A model generated the notes under the pieces. The model saw only the letters and a program-made list of their open reading frames with translations, was not told where the DNA came from and ran no database searches. This document shows, in pieces, positions 1 through 8,409 of a stretch of 64,000 nucleotides of DNA. The position numbers and the translations under genes were made by a program. This DNA comes from Nonomuraea ceibae. GTDB lineage: Bacteria; Actinomycetota; Actinomycetes; Streptosporangiales; Streptosporangiaceae. Location of the stretch: the NCBI RefSeq assembly GCF_019396325.1, contig NZ_JAHKRO010000015.1, positions 14,093-78,092 of the forward strand. The letters run 5' to 3'. Numbering within the stretch: the first letter of the stretch is position 1; each line of letters starts with the position of its first letter.

Positions 1-4
1 CCAC

Positions 5-35
5 CCGCCCCGCCGCACTGCGTACGGCGGGGCGG
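5..35 (-). terminator. Terminator-like hairpin downstream of cysS
   Basis: A perfect 11-bp inverted repeat (5-15 with 25-35, CCGCCCCGCCG arm) encloses a 9-base loop. It lies just past the cysS stop codon on the minus strand and has no T-run, as is common for actinobacterial terminators. It probably ends the 7420-to-89 transcript. Confidence 0.6.
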
Positions 36-43
36 CTGGGCAG

Positions 44-79
44 CGGATCAGGCGGGTCAAGCGGACCAGGCGGCTCAGG
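44..79. repeat. Four degenerate 9-nt tandem repeats
   Basis: Four consecutive 9-mers (44-52, 53-61, 62-70, 71-79) follow the pattern CGG-n-y-c-a-r-G. They sit between the cysS stop and the terminator hairpin. No function is evident. Confidence 0.55.
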
Positions 80-88
80 CGGCCGGGC

Positions 89-1462
89 TCAGCCCCAGCT
101 CTGGCCGTCCGGGGTGTCCGACACCCTGACCCCCAGCTCGGCCAGCTCGTCGCGCAGCCGGTCGGCCGCCGCCCAGTCGCGCGCCTCGCGCGCCCGCGAG
201 CGCTGCTCCAGCAGCTCGGCCGCGCCCCCAGGCAGCGCCGCCGGGGCCCTGCCGATCTGCGTCGACAGGTCCAGCGCCAGCACCTGGTCCAGGTGCAGGA
301 ACGACTCGAACTTGGCCCCGGGAGCCACCTCGGGGTCGCGCTCCAGCTCGCGCATCAGCCGCAGCGCCGACGGCGTGTCGAGGTCGTCGTCGAAGGCCGC
401 CTCGACCCGCTGCACGTAGTGCGCGGCCATGGGCGAGCTGGGCGACTCCGACCACTCGGCCACCCGGGTCCGCCAGCGGCGCAGCGTGCGGTCGGCGGCC
501 CGCAGGGTGTCCCAGGTGAGGTTCATCTGCTGGCGGTAGCGGTGCTCCAGGAACGCCAGCCGCACCGCCAGCGGGTCGAGCCCGGCCTCGGTCACGTCGG
601 ACAGCAGCACCACGTTGCCGCTCGACTTGGCCATCTTGCGCCCGTCGAACAGCAGGTGCTCGCCGTGCACCCAGTGCTTGACCACCTCGTGCCCGGTCGC
701 CGCGCCGGACTGGGCGCGCTCGTCCTCGTGATGCGGGAAGCGCAGGTCGATGCCGCCGGTGTGGAGGTCGACGCGCTCGCCGAGGAACCGCAGCGACATG
801 GCCGAGCACTCCAGATGCCAGCCGGGGAACCCGGCCCCCCAGGGCGCCTCCCACGACAGGTCGCCCTCGGCGGGCTTCCACAGCGCCCAGTCGGCGTGGA
901 AGCGCTTGCGCGGGTCGACGGCCTCGATGCGGTGGGCGGGCTGCAGATCCTCCAGCCGGTTGCCCGAGATCTCCCCGTAGGAGGGGAAGGTCCGTACGTC
1001 GAAGAACACCGATCCGTCCGGGACCGTGTACGCGTGTCCCCGCTCGATCAGCTTGGCCACCAGCTCGACCATCGGCTCGATCGTCTCGGAGGCGCGCGGC
1101 GTGTGCTCCGGCGGGCGCAGGTTGAGCGCCAGCGTGTCGCGGCGGAACTCCTCCTCGTACGCGCGCGCCAGCTCGGCGGGGGAGCGCCCCTCGGCCCGCG
1201 CCTGCATGCGGACCTTGTCCTCACCGGTGTCGGCGGCGCTGTCGTCCGTCACGTGGCCGACGTCGGTGATGTTCTGGCAGACGACCATGCGCACCCGCTG
1301 CCGCTCCAGCACCCGCCTGATCAGGTCGGACAGCAGGTAGGAGCGCAGGTTGCCGACGTGGGCCGACCGGTAGACGGTCGGCCCGCAGGTGTACATGCGC
1401 AGGGCGCGGGATCGCTCGATCTCCTCGACCTGCCTGGCACGCGTGTCGTAGATCCGCAGCAT
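89..1462 (-). CDS. cysS: Cysteine--tRNA ligase (divergent type)
   Basis: This cytosolic class I aminoacyl-tRNA synthetase charges tRNA-Cys. The zinc site is visible as Cys26, Cys219 and the H244/E248 pair in FPHHEDE. The HIGH motif is HVGN (35-38) and the KMSKS loop is KMAKS (276-280). The helical C-terminal region ends in DTPDGQSW, typical of CysRS and absent from the shorter mycothiol ligase MshC. At 457 residues it is full length. Its N-terminal sequence (CGPTVYRSAHVGN, then NITDVGHVTDD) does not look like the CysRS I recall from the usual actinobacterial ispD-ispF-cysS locus, so this may be a second copy. Only 9 bases separate it from the HTH gene upstream, so it is probably the last gene of that operon. 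Confidence 0.93.
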   Translation of the reverse strand: MLRIYDTRARQVEEIERSRALRMYTCGPTVYRSAHVGNLRSYLLSDLIRRVLERQRVRMVVCQNITDVGHVTDDSAADTGEDKVRMQARAEGRSPAELARAYEEEFRRDTLALNLRPPEHTPRASETIEPMVELVAKLIERGHAYTVPDGSVFFDVRTFPSYGEISGNRLEDLQPAHRIEAVDPRKRFHADWALWKPAEGDLSWEAPWGAGFPGWHLECSAMSLRFLGERVDLHTGGIDLRFPHHEDERAQSGAATGHEVVKHWVHGEHLLFDGRKMAKSSGNVVLLSDVTEAGLDPLAVRLAFLEHRYRQQMNLTWDTLRAADRTLRRWRTRVAEWSESPSSPMAAHYVQRVEAAFDDDLDTPSALRLMRELERDPEVAPGAKFESFLHLDQVLALDLSTQIGRAPAALPGGAAELLEQRSRAREARDWAAADRLRDELAELGVRVSDTPDGQSWG

Positions 1463-1471
1463 CCCCCGATG

Positions 1472-3313
1472 CTAGCCGCCCAGGTAGCCGAGGATGTCGC
1501 GGTCGCCGCGCTCCCGCAGCCTGGCGAGCACCTCCTCGCGTGTCGCCGTCTCCGGCAGGCCGATGCGCGCGCCGATCAGGCGCAGCCCCTCGGCCTCGGA
1601 GCTGACGGGCGCGGTGTAGCCGATCAGGTAGAGGGCCCGGTTCAGCGGCGGCATCGCGGTGGCCGCCGCCGGCAGGTGACGGGTCAGCAGCTCGCCGCCG
1701 TCGGAGACGGTCAGGAAGACGTGGTCGCCCTCGCTCGCCTTGAAGTCGGCCAGCACGTTGCGGATCGACCCCATCGTCGGCTGGTTGTGCCAGCTGATCA
1801 CCACGTCGCCGGTCGCCGTGGACGCGGTGAGCTGCCCGCCGGGCGCCATCCCCAGGTAGGCGGCGAACCCGGTCGGCAGCGGCGACCCCGAGCCGCGCAG
1901 GTGCTCGGCGTTCACGTCCACCCGGTGCCACCAGCGGCCGTCGCGGCTGCGGAAGCTGCGCCGCGTCTCGGAGACGTCCTTGCGCGGCTGGTACGGCTCC
2001 GACTCCCCGGTGGGCGAGGTGCCCGCGACGCGGATCCAGCCGCGCTGGGTCCGCTCGAACCCCGGGCCGCCCGAGTAGGCGCGCACCGAGCTCTCGCTGA
2101 CGTCGTAGCGGGAGGTGAGGTTGGTGACGATCGTGCTGACCGACGCCTCGCCGCCGGCCCGCTCGATCTCCCGGGCGATCATCTCCCGGATGCCCAGGTA
2201 CTCGTCGCCGCCCCAGCGGGTCAGGCCGTACTTGTTCCTGTCGACGCGGCGGAAGCGCTCGTCGGCGGTGAGCTGGTTGCGGATGCCGACCAGGCTGTAG
2301 TCCTCGCCGATGCGCTCCTGGATCTCCTCAGGCGTCAGCGGGCGCCCGGCCACGGCCAGCACCGCCTCGGCCTTCTCGTTGATGCTGCGCGGCCACGGCA
2401 CCACGTGCTGGTCGAGCACGCGCAGTTGCGGCACGGCGAGGATCCAGCGCTCGGCCACGTCCTCGCGGACGCCGAGCTGGGTGACCATGGCTACGGCCTC
2501 GCCCAGCGGGTGCGGGCCGTCGGCGAACAGCTGCCTGGTCTTCTCGCGCAGCTCGTCGGCGCCGCCCGCGACCAGCCACCCGTCGGCCTGCTCGTAGCCG
2601 GTCAGCAGCGTGCGCACGAACCGCCAGGCGGGGATGCCCAGCGTGCGCAGGTCGCCGCGGTGCCACGGCACGGCGGCGGCCAGGTCGTCGGCGGGCACGG
2701 CCGAGCCGAGCCGGCCGCGCAGCCAGGCGACGTGGGCGACCAGCGCGGCGGCGTCCGGCCCGGCCAGCCAGGCTTCGACGTGGTCGCGCAGGTCGCGTTC
2801 GATCTGCCGGATCCGTTCCCTGGTGACCGAGAAGCGCTGCGCCAGCTCGTCCAGCGTGGCCCGGTCGGCCGCGTACAGCCGGTCGCGCGCGATAGCCTGC
2901 TGGCGGTCGTCCAGCGCGCCGAACAGGGCGTCGATCAGCTCGGGCAGCGGCTTGTCCTGGCGGGCCGGCACGGGCGCGACGGCGGCGGGTTCGAGCAGCC
3001 GGTCGAAGACGCCCCCGTACAGCTTCTGCACCACGTCCTTGCCGAGCATCTCCGGGGTCCGCTCGGCCTCGGCCGGGTCGGAGAAGCGCAGCAGGGGAAG
3101 GATGTCGCCCAGGAGCAGGTGTCCCCAGAAGGCCACGGACAGGTCGGCGAGCCGGGACGCGACGGCCTGCGTGCCGGCGATGGCGCACACGCGGTCGAGC
3201 GGGATCGCCTGCCACCACGCCTCGGGCAGCTGGGGCTCTTCCGCGATCGGCGCGATCTGGCCAGGGGAGGTCCAGCGCAGGGGTGGCGCGAGGTCACTCA
3301 GGCTGAGGTTCAT
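1472..3313 (-). CDS. Sigma-4-like HTH / winged-helix protein of the helicase cassette
   Basis: This 613-residue protein probably binds DNA or RNA polymerase. Residues 1-130 form a conserved N-terminal domain starting NLSLSDLAPPLRW. Residues about 153-183 (LDELAQRFSVTRERIRQIE) match the sigma factor region 4 HTH. Residues about 270-430 look like tandem winged helices of the HARE/RpoE-delta type (LTPEEIQERIG, KYGLTRWG). Residues 441-613 form a C-terminal domain with DGRWW, LPTGFAAYLG and a closing LRERGDRDILG. The first, HTH and last domains are shared with the protein encoded at 5186-7420. There is no sigma region 2, so it is not a complete sigma factor. It lies 48 bases after the helicase gene and 9 bases before cysS. 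The function is unknown. Confidence 0.85.
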   Translation of the reverse strand: MNLSLSDLAPPLRWTSPGQIAPIAEEPQLPEAWWQAIPLDRVCAIAGTQAVASRLADLSVAFWGHLLLGDILPLLRFSDPAEAERTPEMLGKDVVQKLYGGVFDRLLEPAAVAPVPARQDKPLPELIDALFGALDDRQQAIARDRLYAADRATLDELAQRFSVTRERIRQIERDLRDHVEAWLAGPDAAALVAHVAWLRGRLGSAVPADDLAAAVPWHRGDLRTLGIPAWRFVRTLLTGYEQADGWLVAGGADELREKTRQLFADGPHPLGEAVAMVTQLGVREDVAERWILAVPQLRVLDQHVVPWPRSINEKAEAVLAVAGRPLTPEEIQERIGEDYSLVGIRNQLTADERFRRVDRNKYGLTRWGGDEYLGIREMIAREIERAGGEASVSTIVTNLTSRYDVSESSVRAYSGGPGFERTQRGWIRVAGTSPTGESEPYQPRKDVSETRRSFRSRDGRWWHRVDVNAEHLRGSGSPLPTGFAAYLGMAPGGQLTASTATGDVVISWHNQPTMGSIRNVLADFKASEGDHVFLTVSDGGELLTRHLPAAATAMPPLNRALYLIGYTAPVSSEAEGLRLIGARIGLPETATREEVLARLRERGDRDILGYLGG

Positions 3314-3361
3314 TGGGGTCCAACCGGCAAAGGGAAGATATCCGCAGTTCAGACTATGTGA

Positions 3362-5182
3362 TCAGAAGGACAGAAAGGGGCTACCTCTTCCGGAATGGGA
3401 TATGTAGAGCAATGATCGGGCACGCGTGCACGCGACGAACAGCATGCTCCGCTCCCGCTGCAACGCCCTGGCCCGGGCCCCCGGATCGTCGGGCGGACGC
3501 TCGGGGACGACGCCCTCGGCCACCCCGATCAGCGCCACCCGGTCGAACTCCAGGCCCTTCAGATGCGCGAACGCCGACACCCGCACCGGCACGTCCCGCA
3601 ACGCCCGCCGGGCCGCGCGCACCTGCTCCGGGCCGCGCGCGCCCACGGCGATCCGGTCCGCCGGCACGCCGTCATCCAGCCAGGCAGCGATCACGCTCTC
3701 CAATCCGGACAGCTCCGCCTCGGGCGACTCGAAGGCCCGCACCACCGGCCGCGCACCGAAGTGCGAGCCGCGGAAACCGTACATCGCCGACATGCCCTTG
3801 ACCAGCCCATCGGCCGGACCGCCGCCACGCACCCGCACCGCGAACGCCAGCGTCTCGCGCGAGAGCCGGTGCGACAGCCGAAGCTCGTGCGACTCGGCCG
3901 GGATGCCCACCGCGCCCAGCGCCACCCGCGTGTCGGTCACCCGCTGGTGCGGGTCCCCGACGACGAACAGGTCGTCGTGCGCGCGCGGCGCAGCCGCGCG
4001 CAGCAGCCGCCACTGCGCCGGGCTCACGTCCTGCCCCTCGTCCACCACGATGTGACGGTACGGTTTGCGCCCCGGCTCCAGCTCGTCGAGCACGTCGCCC
4101 GTCGTCCTGGCCAGCAGCCGCAGCGCCTCCTCGGTCAGCTCGGCCATGCTCCGCGCGCCCGGCCCGACCAGCGCCGGACGACGCCCCTCCGCCAGGCCCA
4201 CGATGCGCATCGCCAGCCGTTCCGGATTGTCCACGTCGATCCGCTTGCGCAACGCCACGTCCCGCACGAGCAGGTCCAGCCGCGTCGCCAGGTCCTCCGC
4301 CAGCCCCTGCGAGAACGTCACCAGCAGCACCGGCCCGCGCCCGTGCGCCGCCAGATGCGCCGCCCGGTGCAGCGCCACCACCGTCTTGCCGGTGCCCGCC
4401 CCGCCCACCACCAGCACCGGACGCTCGTAACGCGCCGCCCTGGCCAGCCGGTGCTGCGGCGGATGCACGTACGTGCACCACTCCGGCGCCGTCAGCACCT
4501 GGTCCAGCTCCGACTTGTCCGCCGCGAACGCCGCCCGGTCCGGGCTGCGCAGCAGCGCCGCGTGCAGATCCTCCGGATCGACCGGCTCCTCCGGCTCCGC
4601 CAGCGCGCGGCAGCCGTCCAGCTCCCGCCACGCCTCCGTCAGCGTGCCGCCCCTGGCCAGCACCGCCAGCGGCAGATACTGCGTCGGCGGAAGCAGCGGC
4701 TCCAGCGCCTCCAGGTCCGCCTCGGTCGTCACGAGCCGCACCAGAGGCAGCGCCCGCGCGTCGATGCCCAGCGCCAGCAGATCACCATCACAGATCCGCT
4801 CGAACAGCCGCGAAGCCCCCGCAGACCGGCGTAACGCCGGCTCCACCCGCTCCAGCGCCTGCGCGTCCCACTCCTCGACCACGCCGATCACCGGGTTGAC
4901 GCCGTAACGATGCCGCTGCGCGAACGACCAGGCGTCCGCGTCCGGCAGCACCGTGCGCAGCCAGTAGACGTCCCGCTGCCGCACCACCACCCCGCGCAGC
5001 CCCTCGGCCAGCCGCAGCGTCGCGACCCGCGCGTCCCGGCCGCCCCGCACCCGCTCGGGATGCGGCGCGCCCGCCACGTTCAGCAGGAACCGCCGCAACG
5101 CGACCACGGCGTCCCTGCGCACCGGCTGGGCCAGTGCGCTGAGCTCCCTGGGGGACTCAGGGCCGATCGCGAGCCGCGGCAC
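3362..5182 (-). CDS. UvrD-like superfamily I helicase with N-terminal RelE-like domain
   Basis: This is a predicted ATP-dependent DNA/RNA translocase of 606 residues. Residues about 15-90 (ERVRGGRDARVATLRLAEG, then VVVRQRDVYWLRTVL) resemble the RelE/ParE fold that some UvrD-type helicases carry at their N-terminus. The motor follows: Walker A GGAGTGKT (260-267), motif II VVDEGQD, motif III VVGDPHQ, motif V KGLEFD and motif VI VACTRAR. The usual motif IV NYR is replaced by SHR. The protein ends shortly after motif VI and has no nuclease domain. The GTG start lies 3 bases after the stop of the upstream gene, which indicates translational coupling. Whether the RelE-like part is an active RNase cannot be seen. 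Confidence 0.88.
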   Translation of the reverse strand: MPRLAIGPESPRELSALAQPVRRDAVVALRRFLLNVAGAPHPERVRGGRDARVATLRLAEGLRGVVVRQRDVYWLRTVLPDADAWSFAQRHRYGVNPVIGVVEEWDAQALERVEPALRRSAGASRLFERICDGDLLALGIDARALPLVRLVTTEADLEALEPLLPPTQYLPLAVLARGGTLTEAWRELDGCRALAEPEEPVDPEDLHAALLRSPDRAAFAADKSELDQVLTAPEWCTYVHPPQHRLARAARYERPVLVVGGAGTGKTVVALHRAAHLAAHGRGPVLLVTFSQGLAEDLATRLDLLVRDVALRKRIDVDNPERLAMRIVGLAEGRRPALVGPGARSMAELTEEALRLLARTTGDVLDELEPGRKPYRHIVVDEGQDVSPAQWRLLRAAAPRAHDDLFVVGDPHQRVTDTRVALGAVGIPAESHELRLSHRLSRETLAFAVRVRGGGPADGLVKGMSAMYGFRGSHFGARPVVRAFESPEAELSGLESVIAAWLDDGVPADRIAVGARGPEQVRAARRALRDVPVRVSAFAHLKGLEFDRVALIGVAEGVVPERPPDDPGARARALQRERSMLFVACTRARSLLYISHSGRGSPFLSF

Positions 5183-5185
5183 GGC

Positions 5186-7420
5186 TCAGTCCAGAAGGCC
5201 GAGCAGGTCGCGGTCCCCGCGCTCACGGAGCCTGGTGAGCAGCTCGGGCAGCCCCACCGGGCCGGTCATCCCGATCCGCGTCGCGATCACCCGGGCCGCC
5301 TGCTCCCGCGTGCCGCCCGGAGCCGTGTATCCGACCAGGCGCAACGCCTTGGTGATCTTCTCGGCGCCCTGCGCGGCCACCGGCAGGTGCCGGGCACGCA
5401 GCACGCCCTCGTCCGACAGCGTCAGGAACAGGTGGCCGCCCTCCTTGGCGCCCACGTCCACCAGCAGCCGCTCGATCGACTCCAGCACCGGCCTGCCGTG
5501 CCAGGTCATCGTCAGCTCACCCGCCGCGCTCCTGACCGTCCTGCTCTCACCCGGTGACAGCCCCAGGTAGGAGGCGAACCCGGTCGGCAGCGCGCACTCG
5601 CCTCCGGCGAGCTGCTCGGCCGTCACGTCGATCCGTAGCCACCAGCGCCCGTCCGGCTGGCGGAAGCAGCGGCGGGTCTGCGACACGTCCTTCAACGGCT
5701 GGTACGGCTTGCCGTGCTCGCCCGAGTTCCCGTTGCCGTCCCCCGGCACCGGCACGGCCGGGGCGAACGCCTGGAACTGGGACGGCACCGGATCCGGCGG
5801 CACGAACCCCGGCGGCAGCGCCCCCAGCGGCCCGAGAGACCCGAGCGGCGTCGGCGGCTGCAACGGCGCCGGGGCCGGCTTCGGCGTGAACGCCGACGGG
5901 GCCGGGGGCGCCGGAGGTGCCTGAGGGACGGGCGGCGCCGGCGGTCCGGGTGGTGGAGCCGGCGGGCGCGGCGGCAGCGTCGCCAGCACGAACTGCCACG
6001 CGGGCACCTCCAGCGCGCGGATCTCCACCCCGTGCCAGTCGGCCGCGTCGATCAGCCGCTCCTTCGGCGCCGCCGGGCCGATCGTCCTGCGCAGCTCGTC
6101 CAGATGCGCCCGGTACGGCGCCGCCTCCTCGCTGGCCAGCCAACTGTCCAGCTTCGCCCAGAGCCGCTCCTCCGTGGCGGAGATCTCCGCCGGCGGCACC
6201 GCGAACAGCTTCGCCAGCTGGTCCACGGCCGACGGCTGGTCGGTGAACACCCGGTTCTGCGCGACGGCCCAGCTCTTGTCGTCCAGCCCGGCGAACGCCG
6301 CCTCGATCAGCTCAGGCAGCTCACCCGCCTGCGCCGACCCTTCCCCGGCGGAGTCCTGGCCGCCCGCCTCCTCGGCCCCCTCACCCCAGCCGGCCTGCGC
6401 AGCGAAGGCCCCAGCGGGCTCATCCGCGGCGTGCTCCTCGTCGGCGGCGGCATCCTCGTGCTCGCGCTCGTCGTCGTCGGCGGGGGCCGCGTCCTCGTGC
6501 TCCTCCGCGAGGGCCGCGTCTCCGGCCTCTTCGGCGGAGGCGGCGTCCTGGCGTTCGTCCTCTTCGGAACGGTCACCCTCGGCGGCGGGGTGCGGGGCCT
6601 CCTGGGGCGCGCCGTCCGCGGCGAAAAGCGCGGCCGCGCGCTCCTCCACGGGAGCCGCGTCCTCGTGCTCCTCGGCGGCGGCGTGCTCGCGCTCGTCGTC
6701 GGCGGCGTCCTCACGCTCCCCAGCGGCGGTGCCGTCCTCACGCTCCTCGGGGGAGGTGGCGTCTGCGCGCTCCTCCTCCCCATCCGGACGCCCGCCCTCG
6801 GCGGCGGGGCGCGGGAGCTCCTGGGGCGCGCTGTCCGCGGCGAGGGGCGCGGCTGCGGCCTCCACAGCGGGCGCCGCGTCCTCGGCGGGGGCGGCGTCCT
6901 CGGGCTCATCGTTCTCGGGACGTTCGCTCGCGACGGCGGGGAGGGGCGTGGCGGGGAGTTCGCGCTCGTCGTCGAGGGTGACCGCACCGGACCCGGGGCC
7001 GGCCCAGGCGCCGGCGCCCGGGGCCAGCCGGTGGAGTGCGGCCGAGAAGAGGGTGCCGAGCACGGGCCGGGCCTGGATGAACGGCTGGTCGGCCAGCTCG
7101 CGCCCGGTGAGCGCCAGCAGCCCCGGCCACGACCCCGCGCGGTCGAGCGCGATCGCGACGTGCGGTTCGTCCGCCTCGTCGGGGTCGAGCACGTGCAGCG
7201 CGGGCAGGATGTCGCCCACGGCGGCGGCGGGCCAGTGCTCCAGGGCGATCTCGGTGAGGAGTTCGCCGAGCGATTCCGGTCCGATGGCGGCGAGCACCCG
7301 GGGCATGGGCAGGCTGCGCCACCAGGCGTCCGGCAGGTCCGGCTGCCCGGTGAGCAGCGTGATCGTGGACGAGTCGCTCCACCTCAACGGTGGTACGAGG
7401 TCGCTCAGGCAGAAGTTCAT
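5186..7420 (-). CDS. Acidic paralogue of the sigma-4-like HTH protein
   Basis: This 744-residue protein is the first gene of the cassette. Residues 1-130 (NFCLSDLVPPLRW) and 573-744 (YQPLKDVSQTRR, LPTGFASYLG, LRERGDRDLLG) align with the ends of the protein at 1472-3313. Between them lie an Ala/Asp/Glu-rich linker (about 165-360, with repeated EREDAA/EHEDAA units), an HTH-equivalent region in which the recognition helix has drifted (VDQLAKLFAVPPAEISATE), and a proline-rich linker that replaces the winged-helix domains. It could be an adaptor or decoy partner of the second protein. The acidic part is low complexity, but the conserved ends in one frame show that the gene is real. I do not recognise a named family. 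Confidence 0.82.
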   Translation of the reverse strand: MNFCLSDLVPPLRWSDSSTITLLTGQPDLPDAWWRSLPMPRVLAAIGPESLGELLTEIALEHWPAAAVGDILPALHVLDPDEADEPHVAIALDRAGSWPGLLALTGRELADQPFIQARPVLGTLFSAALHRLAPGAGAWAGPGSGAVTLDDERELPATPLPAVASERPENDEPEDAAPAEDAAPAVEAAAAPLAADSAPQELPRPAAEGGRPDGEEERADATSPEEREDGTAAGEREDAADDEREHAAAEEHEDAAPVEERAAALFAADGAPQEAPHPAAEGDRSEEDERQDAASAEEAGDAALAEEHEDAAPADDDEREHEDAAADEEHAADEPAGAFAAQAGWGEGAEEAGGQDSAGEGSAQAGELPELIEAAFAGLDDKSWAVAQNRVFTDQPSAVDQLAKLFAVPPAEISATEERLWAKLDSWLASEEAAPYRAHLDELRRTIGPAAPKERLIDAADWHGVEIRALEVPAWQFVLATLPPRPPAPPPGPPAPPVPQAPPAPPAPSAFTPKPAPAPLQPPTPLGSLGPLGALPPGFVPPDPVPSQFQAFAPAVPVPGDGNGNSGEHGKPYQPLKDVSQTRRCFRQPDGRWWLRIDVTAEQLAGGECALPTGFASYLGLSPGESRTVRSAAGELTMTWHGRPVLESIERLLVDVGAKEGGHLFLTLSDEGVLRARHLPVAAQGAEKITKALRLVGYTAPGGTREQAARVIATRIGMTGPVGLPELLTRLRERGDRDLLGLLD

Positions 7421-7511
7421 CCCGTTCCGTTCACCAGCCCCTCACGCCGCCGTCTTGTAGCGGTGCCATCGTCGTCGCCCACGGAACAGACCATAGTCCG
7501 GCAAAACAGCC

Positions 7512-7535
7512 CTACGCATCATGCACTACGCATCA
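7512..7535. repeat. 10-nt direct repeat upstream of the helicase cassette
   Basis: CTACGCATCA occurs at 7512-7521 and again at 7526-7535. The second copy runs into the stop codon of the methyltransferase gene. A TATGGT hexamer read on the minus strand lies between the repeat and the cassette start, so the repeat could be a regulatory site for the cassette promoter. Confidence 0.4.
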
Positions 7536-8309
7536 GCGTCGAACGGCGGCAAACCGTAGGCGCACGTAGTCGGCCATCCAGCCGCTCTCCCTGCGAAGGG
7601 CGGGCGCGGCGAGCTCGTTCACCCGCTGGAGCAGGGGTTCCACGAGGTCCTGGGGCAGCCCGTCGAGCGCCGAGGCGGCGAACATGCGCACCCAGTCGGC
7701 GGCCCCGCGCGGGCATTCGTCGAGCGGGGTGGGCCGGTCGAAGTACTCCAGCAGCCGCACGACGAAGCCTTCCTGCTCCAGGCGGCGGGCGTACTCGGCG
7801 GGGGTGGGGAAGTACCACGGCAGTTCGGGCTCGCGCAGGCCGTGCTCGCGCCAGGCGGTGAGCATCGCGGCGGTGAGCTCGGCGCAGTTGCCGGAGCCGC
7901 CCATCTCGGCGACGAAGCGCCCGCCGGGGGTGAGGGCTTCGCGCACGCTGGCGATGACGGCGGAGGGCTCGCGGCTCATCCAGTGGAGCGCGGCGTTGGA
8001 GAAGACGGCGTCGTACGGCCTGGCCACGGTGAAGTCGTGGCCGTCGCCGACGATGAAGTTCATGCCGGGGTACTGCGCGATGGCCTTCTCGATCATGGCG
8101 GCGGAGCCGTCGATGCCGAGCACCTCGGCGCCGCGGAAGGCGATCTGCGCGGTCAGCACCCCGGTGCCGCAGCCGAGGTCGAGAACCCGTTCGCCCGGTT
8201 GGGGGTCGAGCAGGTCCACGAGCGGCGCGCCCTGCGTGGACACGTAGCCGAAGCTGCTGTCGTAGGCGCGACTGTTCCACCGCTCCACGCTCGGTGTGTC
8301 GTATCGCAA
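7533..8309 (-). CDS. Class I SAM-dependent methyltransferase
   Basis: This cytosolic methyltransferase of 258 residues has the Rossmann-type SAM site: motif I VLDLGCGTG, the acidic residue after beta-2 in GIDGS, motif II FIVGDGHDF and the motif FSNAALHW. The fold and FSNAALHW motif resemble trans-aconitate 2-methyltransferase, but the substrate cannot be told. The start is a TTG with no clear ribosome-binding site. A GTG at 8288 (VERWNSRAY) is an alternative. It is transcribed in the same direction as the helicase cassette, 112 bases upstream of it, and may be separate from it. Confidence 0.85.
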   Translation of the reverse strand: MRYDTPSVERWNSRAYDSSFGYVSTQGAPLVDLLDPQPGERVLDLGCGTGVLTAQIAFRGAEVLGIDGSAAMIEKAIAQYPGMNFIVGDGHDFTVARPYDAVFSNAALHWMSREPSAVIASVREALTPGGRFVAEMGGSGNCAELTAAMLTAWREHGLREPELPWYFPTPAEYARRLEQEGFVVRLLEYFDRPTPLDECPRGAADWVRMFAASALDGLPQDLVEPLLQRVNELAAPALRRESGWMADYVRLRFAAVRR

Positions 8310-8409
8310 GCCGATCAGCTCTCATTCGTCAGACATCGGGCCCCCGTGGCCGTGCTGTCCGTTCACTTTAGAGCCAATTGTCGCTACGACATATCAGGTC
8401 ACTTCAGGC

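Noticed and set aside
89-1462. MshC (mycothiol cysteine ligase) instead of cysS
   Set aside because: The C-terminal helical domain and DTPDGQSW end are present, which MshC lacks.
1472-3313. A true sigma factor
   Set aside because: Only the region 4-like HTH is present; no region 2 for promoter melting or core binding is seen.
293-3361. Very long plus-strand open frame opposite cysS and the HTH gene
   Set aside because: It is antisense to two genes with clear motifs and its translation is Arg/Gly/His-rich with no domain; GC-rich DNA opens such frames.
5714-7861. Long plus-strand frame over the acidic paralogue
   Set aside because: The conserved ends shared with the protein at 1472-3313 are on the minus strand; the plus-strand product is low-complexity Gly/Arg.
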